A DNA stretch of 64,000 bases from Tetracentron sinense (taxonomy: Eukaryota; Streptophyta; Magnoliopsida; Trochodendrales; Trochodendraceae). This document shows, piece by piece, positions 59,155-64,000 of this stretch. The number at the start of each line of letters is the position of its first letter. The first letter of the stretch is position 1. The notes under the pieces are model-generated. The model saw only the letters and a list, made by a program, of their open reading frames with translations, did not search any database and was not told where the DNA came from. The position numbers and the translations under genes are program-made. Location: the NCBI GenBank assembly GCA_015143295.1, contig CM026563.1, forward strand, positions 2,046,001-2,110,000, given 5' to 3'.

Positions 59155-59400
59155 TAACAGATCAGATATCAACCAAAAACAAAAAACAAGAGAAACAGAG
59201 AAGAGGAGAAGAGAAGAGGGGAAGAGGAGACTCACCCTCGGCGATGGCGATGGCGACGGCGACTGCGGCGGCGGCTACAGGTTCTTCCTTCCTCCTCTCT
59301 TCTTCTTTCTCCTTTCTCCTCTTTTCTTCATTCTTGCTCCTCTTTTCTGTTTGTCTTTTTTTCTTTTTTCTGTTGCAGACAAGTAAACCCTATAGGATTT
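59155..59400 (+). other. Exon-like GC-rich segment in the hAT element
   Basis: A purine-rich leader-like stretch (59180-59232) precedes ATGGCGATGGCGACGGCGAC at 59244, encoding a short Met-Ala-Thr-Ala run. CTACAG|GTTCTT follows, with a pyrimidine-rich intron-like tract to GTTGCAG near 59382. This looks like a captured first exon and intron of a host gene, but the product is too short to identify. Confidence 0.4.
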
Positions 59401-60255
59401 CATGAAAAAAAATCACAGCAAAAAAAAAAAGAATAAAATTTGGTTTTTTTTCCTCCGTATTGAATTTTTTTTAAGATTTTGACAGAAATTTCGGAAATAT
59501 CAGTAGCTCTCCGTCTTTTTTTTGTTTTAATCTCTCCCTTAGAACAGTATCGGTCGATACTTAAAAAAAAAAAAAAAAAAAACAGTTGCGTATCGCATGT
59601 ATCAGTACGTATTGGTACCGATACGCACCGATACGTCCGATACGGCTGCGATACACTGTATTTTTTTCCTTCCGGCGTATCTCTGTATCGGTAGGCTAAA
59701 AAACAGGCCCGTATCGGCCGATACGTATCGATATTTTGAACTATGACTATGAGTTCAGTCGGTCGGGATCTGACAGTACGCAGAAGTGACCAGCATTAAA
59801 TGTCAAGACAGTGCTTTCGGCACAAAACAGTGCTTTCGGTACACATGTCAGAATTATGGATCGCCTCCTGATCACTTCCTCCTACGAGTCGGTCTCGTTG
59901 TTGACTCAAGCTCGGTTACGGTGTAGATGTCTTAAAATACAGCCAGGACATCGTTGTCGGTGAGACAACGGACTCGTTGTTCATGTAACGACAAAAACGT
60001 TGTCAAGAGTACAACGGTTACGTTGTGCTTCAGACAACGAGCACGTTGTCAAGCCACAACGGAAGCGTTGTACTACAAGAAAACAAAGACGTCGTAATAC
60101 GCACAACGTGAACGTTGTGCATCAGACAACGTGTGATCCCTCTATTTTAAGCACGTGACCCCAACTCGTGTCCACGTGTCACTTTCGTGAACAAAACAAC
60201 AAAAACGAGCTCGTTCTCTAACGCTAAGTTGATTTTACGAATTTTATCCGTTACA

Positions 60256-60269
60256 ATTTGTCCCTTTAT
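60256..60269 (-). other. Polypurine tract of element 3
   Basis: Minus strand ATAAAGGGACAAAT immediately before the 3' LTR, the counterpart of the tract in element 2. Confidence 0.68.
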
Positions 60270-60379
60270 GATGCTTGGAACGTAGTTCGAAGTGTCATAA
60301 ACGGACAAAAAGATCATACCTGGCACTGCTCCAGAAGATGTAACGTTGCGTGCTTTAAACGCTCGCTGAGAAGATTGAC

Positions 60380-60855
60380 CGTTCACGCCAGCTGGCTGCG
60401 CGTGCGAGCCGTCACGTCGCTTTAATGCGGACAGGCTGTCATCATTGCCGTTTTGATTTTCAAAATGCTTTAATAACTCTGACGGTTACTCTCTTTTGGT
60501 GAAAAGACGATCTTGCCACTGCTCTTCTCCCCTTTGACACAGGTGTACGACTCTGATGAAGGGTAGTGGTGTAGTTTCACATACCTGTGCTCCATCGAAC
60601 GCACCTTCTCTTTCACCCTGTTCCTTCAAGTACTGTTACTCTGCCGAATTTTTTTCTCAACCGAAAGTTCATCTTCCTCAAGCTCTCAACAGTCTCTCTC
60701 AGTCGCCTTCTGCTCGGTATGCTCTTCACCCTTCTCCTTAATATTTCTTACTGTTTCTCCCTCTCTCTCTTCTTCTCTGGTTCTTTGAGTGATTCTACTC
60801 TGGGTATTCTCTGTGTTCTGTTCACTGTTTCTTTTCGCTGTTTCTTCCAACTACT
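60380..60855 (+). promoter_or_regulatory. Probable promoter and leader of the antisense gene, element 3
   Basis: Carries CCAGCTGGCTGCGCGTGC, GGACAGGCTGTCATCATTG and CTGTTACTCTGCCGAATTT, in the same order as upstream of the element 2 gene. A GT at 60721 after CTTCTGCTCG could start a leader intron, but no acceptor before the ATG is evident. Confidence 0.5.
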
Positions 60856-63328
60856 ATGGCTGCCGACATTCCCGTAGAACCCACTAGGTTAGAGGAAGTT
60901 AGAGGCCCTACTGAAGATGAGGCCAGTTGCACAGGTAGCGCACCTCATGGTGCCTACATCGAACAATCCTCAGCTCTGTGGCAACATCAGTTGGCACATC
61001 TGAACCACTACAGGGAACGTTTCGACTTCCCTTCCCACGTCAATCTCCACTTCAAGCGAGATGACGCTCTCATTGATAAGCGTTCTGCTTGTACCGTCGT
61101 TTACCTCTCCCAGCTCGAGGCTGGCCTCCGCTTCCCTCTCCATCCCGTCCTGGATGACATTCTGTCCACCCTGCAACTCGCACCTGGACAAATGCATCCG
61201 AGTTTCTACAAATATATGTCCATGATGATCAAATTCATCAAGAACGGTTACCCAATAGAAGCTAGACATCTATTCCATTTCAGCCATGCTGTCAGATGCC
61301 GAGGCACTGACGATGGTTTGTTCTGCTACTACTCGTGGAACAAGAAACTTCTACATCCAGAGCTCGTCTCTGGCATTCTCGATAGAGAAAGAGGGTGGAA
61401 AGTCACTCCTTTCGTTGTGTCTGGCGGTTGGAAGGTAGAGAATTCCACGGTCCCCAATGTCTTCCAAGCGAAACCAGGTATACTACTACGGTCGTCCGTT
61501 GTCCGTTGTGCACAACTGTTCTGACTCTGTTTTCATTGTACGTTGTATGCTTTCGTCCTGCTGACTCTCGTTGTACTCATTCTACTTTTTTCTGTGTGCA
61601 GTTGACGGAAAGAAGATCCCATATAAGAAGTTGGCCCCAGAAGAAGAAGGCCTCCTTACCAACATCAAACGTGTTCGAGGTGGGGAATACGTCCGGTGGC
61701 AACCACTGGAGCCTGACACGTGGGTCGCCTTCAGCACTCCTATTGCAACTGCTCAACGACGACAACAACAACCACAACAACAGCATCCAAGTGCTTCTAC
61801 TTCTGCACCTTCACCAGCACTTAATTTAGACGAAGAAGAAGACATGGCTGGCATAGATTCACCTCCGCTGGGCAGGAAGCCAAGGTCTGCTCGTCCTGCA
61901 GTTCTGCTGCCACCACCGCCACCACCGTTGAAGAAGAAGAACCCTCCTTCCAAGGGTACAGCGACTGCTGACCCGAAAAGAAAGCTGCCGACCCAGGCCG
62001 AGTACGAGGCCAGAAAGAAAGCGAAGGCGGACATACGCCTGGAGAAAGAGAACGCAGCCATTGCTGCTCCCCCCTCCACCTCTGCCGTTCCTGCAACAAT
62101 TCCAGGAGCAGAAGTGACAACGGCGGTGCCCGAAGCCAGCTCGGCACCTACCCCCTCTCGAGCTGCAACTGCTCCAGCCAGCTCGAGTTCCGCTGTGGTT
62201 GCCCTGGCCGCAACGGAAGCTGGCACAACGAGTCTTCCAGCTCGTATGCTACCGGCGAGCGCTCTGGACTGGTCGCCCGACTTTTCTCGGTACGGGAGAC
62301 CGACTGTAAACGACTCGGTGCAAAGATCCGACAAGGCCGCCCAAGCTCTGACTCATGCTATGAGGTTGCCCCGAGACATTGCTGACGTCGGCAATCTCAA
62401 TCTGGCCGAACTGTCCTACGCCGCCTGCCAGTCTGTGGCGTCAGTAAGTTTCTCACTTCCTTTTCTTCTTACTCTACTGCTGAAATTTTACTCCTCGTTG
62501 TGCTAATGCCCGGATACTTCCTTGCAGATGAATGTGCTCGTGCACGAACTCTGTGATCGTAGCCATTATAGCTACAATCACCTCCGAGACGGACTCAAGT
62601 ACTGGCAAGACAAGACTGAGACGCTGGAGAAGACTCTCGCCGAAGAGAGACTCAAGGCAGACTTTGATCTGTCTCAAGCCAAAGCTGGCGTTGTTCGCGT
62701 CGAGGAAAAGTTCAAAGCTGCCACCAAGGCACAAGAAAAAGCTGAGGCTGAGACATGATCAGCAAAGGAGGCCGAGAAGGCGGCTAAACAGGAGGTAGAG
62801 AACGCTGTTCTACGCATCAGCGAACTGGAGCTCGTCTCCCAAGCTTTTGGCAGACAGCTGGAGGAAACTGAGGCAGCCAAGACAGCACTGGTGGAGGAGC
62901 TCGAGGAGGCCAAGAAAACTGAAGAGACCATCGAGAGGACCGTGACCCTGAGACTACAACAACACTATCAGTCTCAGCTGGACACACTCTTGGAGGAGGA
63001 TCGGGCAGAGACCGAGAAAGAGATACTCGAATCGCTCCGCCAGCAAGGCCGTCTGATAGAAGACAATGAAGAGGACGTCATCACGTTCTCCGAGCTTCAG
63101 AGCAAAGACGTGATCGAGCTAGACAACGAGACCGAGGTCCAAGCCGTCGAGCAACCTCACTCTCTCGAAGGTCCTGCACCTCTCCCAGCTGAGCCGTACT
63201 TTGAGCCAGCTGCTCCCGAAGCTCCTGCTGCTGCTGATGAAGCTACTCCAGAAAAAACCCCAACTGCTGAAGCCTCTACTTCTGCCCCTGCTGCAACGAC
63301 GACAGACGCTGACCTTGAGCTCGCCTGA
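60856..63328 (+). pseudogene. Antisense gene of element 3: Transposase_28-like domain plus coiled coil; three exons, one internal stop
   Basis: Predicted exons are 60856-61477, 61602-62443 and 62528-63328, with GT..AG introns of 124 and 84 bp. Exon 1 has SCTGSAPHG, YLSQLEAGLRFPLHP and LQLAPGQMHPSFYKYMS, matching the element 2 copy block by block. Exon 2 begins KIPYKKLAPEEEGLLTNIKR, then a Pro/Ala/Thr-rich linker and an RPTVNDSV..RLP block. Exon 3 is a long coiled coil (ISELELVSQAF, EETEAAKTALVEELEEAKK) and an acidic, Pro/Ala-rich tail. A TGA at 62756-62758, in a context typical of methylated-CpG decay, cuts exon 3; otherwise the frame is open to 63328. No enzyme motif is recognised. A structural or nucleic-acid role is a guess. 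Confidence 0.78.
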
Positions 63329-63629
63329 TCTGCTGCTCCCCTTCATGTTTCTGTTTCTCTTTTGATGATGTAAACTCTTCTCTTTCCTTTGTTACTGTAA
63401 TTACCCAGAAATGGGCCTTCTACATGAATGGATCACTTACTTTCTTATGTACGTGTTTCTTTCCACCTCGTAACGTAGCACAACGTATGCACAAACAATA
63501 CAACGTAAGTAGTTGAATTAATTTTCACGGTTCACAGCATTGATGTGAATATGACACTTTACTATGTGAATGTATGTATGAGGGTGAAAATTATAACTGA
63601 TGCACATACTTAAACAAATTATTTTGATC

Positions 63630-63780
63630 AAAGCACTACGATCAGAACATTACGAGTAGAGCACTACAAGCAAAGCACTACGAACAAGTACTACGAACAA
63701 ATACTACGATCAAAGCACTACGAACAAACACTACGAACAAGCACTACGAACAAGTACTACGAACAAGTACTACTCCAGAT
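63630..63780. repeat. Short tandem repeat after the antisense gene of element 3
   Basis: About twelve units of the form GCACTACGAACAA (11-13 bp), with variants GTACTACGAACAA and GCACTACGATCAA. Element 1 has ACTTGATAAGCACAGAG repeats at the equivalent place. Confidence 0.85.
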
Positions 63781-63840
63781 ACATCATTTGCGTAGTTCAA
63801 TGTGAATGCAATCTGACAAATAAAATTCATATGATGAACA

Positions 63841-64000
63841 CAATGTAACTCAGTTTCGAAGCACATGCTCAGAGGATGTCATTAGGATAAGCCACTGGAT
63901 TTGCTCAGATGACACCCTTATATAAGCCACTCGTGTTCGTTATGAGTAGGTTGTTCAGTCAAAATTTTATTTGAATTACTTGCAAAACATTCACAATATT
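63841..64000 (-). mobile_element. Conserved spacer of the element family
   Basis: ACATGCTCAGAGGATGTCATTAGG and TTGCTCAGATGACACCC match 29955-30010 in element 2 (ACCATGCTCAGAGGACATTCC, ATGCTCAGATGGCAATTCC) and 16268-16300 in element 1. Confidence 0.65.

Larger units (their letters stand above)
58244..59745. mobile_element. Non-autonomous hAT-like element, 1.5 kb, inside LTR of element 3
   Basis: Ends CATGGTTCAAAATATCGG and ATCGATATTTTGAACTATG are inverted repeats. ACTATGAG stands on each side (58236-58243 and 59746-59753), a perfect 8-bp target duplication. Subterminal DNA is crowded with CGTATCGGTA/CCGATACG words on both sides. The interior has a tandem array and a GC-rich exon-like piece; no transposase. 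Confidence 0.78.
57850..60255 (-). repeat. Left LTR (3' LTR) of element 3, interrupted
   Basis: Starts TGAAGGGGAAAAACACCG and ends ACGAATTTTATCCGTTACA. Without the hAT insertion it is about 896 bp, close to element 2. ACAACG/CGTTGT words cluster at 59950-60130 (ACAACGGTTACGTTGTGC, ACAACGAGCACGTTGTC). Confidence 0.85.
57850..64000 (-). mobile_element. Tat-lineage Gypsy retrotransposon (family element 3), runs off the window
   Basis: Its left LTR, polypurine tract, antisense gene and spacer match element 2 in order and sequence type. Pol would lie beyond 64000 on the minus strand. The LTR is split by a hAT element. Confidence 0.88.

Noticed and set aside
58244..59745. Mutator-type element with a 10-bp target duplication
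   Set aside because: TATGAGCATG/TATGACTATG match in only eight of ten positions, whereas shifting the ends by four bases gives a perfect 8-bp duplication and longer inverted ends, which fits hAT better.
61753..62334. 193-residue minus-strand frame opposite the element 3 gene
   Set aside because: Its Ala/Gly-rich composition is the complement of the Ala/Pro linker of exon 2; no conservation with element 2 on that strand.

Overview
This is nuclear DNA of a flowering plant. The evidence is a glutaredoxin-like gene of a plant-only family, two legume-lectin receptor kinases, a decayed plastid rbcL fragment, and many plant LTR retrotransposons, MITEs, hAT elements, a Helitron, LINEs and SINEs. The base composition is AT-rich and gene density is very low: three intact genes in 64 kb. 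The mix of Tat/Ogre-type Gypsy elements suggests a dicot or other non-grass angiosperm, but the sequence alone does not give the species.

Layout. 1-4.5 kb: a broken minus-strand Ty1/copia element, with its 5' LTR at the right and a small MITE inside its integrase. 4.55-7.6 kb: a long Ogre/Tat-type Gypsy LTR with primer site and leader but no coding region. 8.1-10.2 kb: a solo Gypsy LTR. 12-13.6 kb: small MITEs. 13.8-18.9 kb: a hAT-type element carrying gene fragments, split by a non-autonomous Gypsy element (family element 1) with intact LTRs and target duplication. 19.6-20.4 kb: the glutaredoxin-like gene, whose 3' flank is duplicated about 1.8 kb downstream. 24-25 kb: a tandem array. 25.9-32.1 kb: family element 2, a Tat-type Gypsy element on the minus strand with nearly identical LTRs, an integrase remnant and a spliced gene on the opposite strand. 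32.6-33.7 kb: Copia-like LTR remnants. 35-50.5 kb: a segmental duplication holding two near-identical L-type lectin receptor kinases. Copy A also contains a 3.8 kb insertion with rbcL DNA and a Helitron. 51-57.7 kb: LINE, SINE and array remnants. 57.85 kb to the end: family element 3, related to elements 1 and 2, with its LTR split by a 1.5 kb hAT element and with its own copy of the antisense gene.

The most interesting system is the Gypsy family of elements 1-3. Two copies carry the same three-exon gene antisense to gag-pol: a Transposase_28-like N-terminal domain, a variable proline/alanine-rich linker and a long coiled coil. The surrounding promoter-like DNA is also conserved. All three LTRs carry short repeats built on ACAACG/CGTTGT-type inverted motifs at the same place. 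The host genes form no pathway; the two receptor kinases are a recent duplicate pair likely to act in cell-surface perception.

Coordinates of transposon ends rest on terminal motifs and target-site duplications read by eye. Exon boundaries are predictions from GT/AG signals and from comparison of the two copies.
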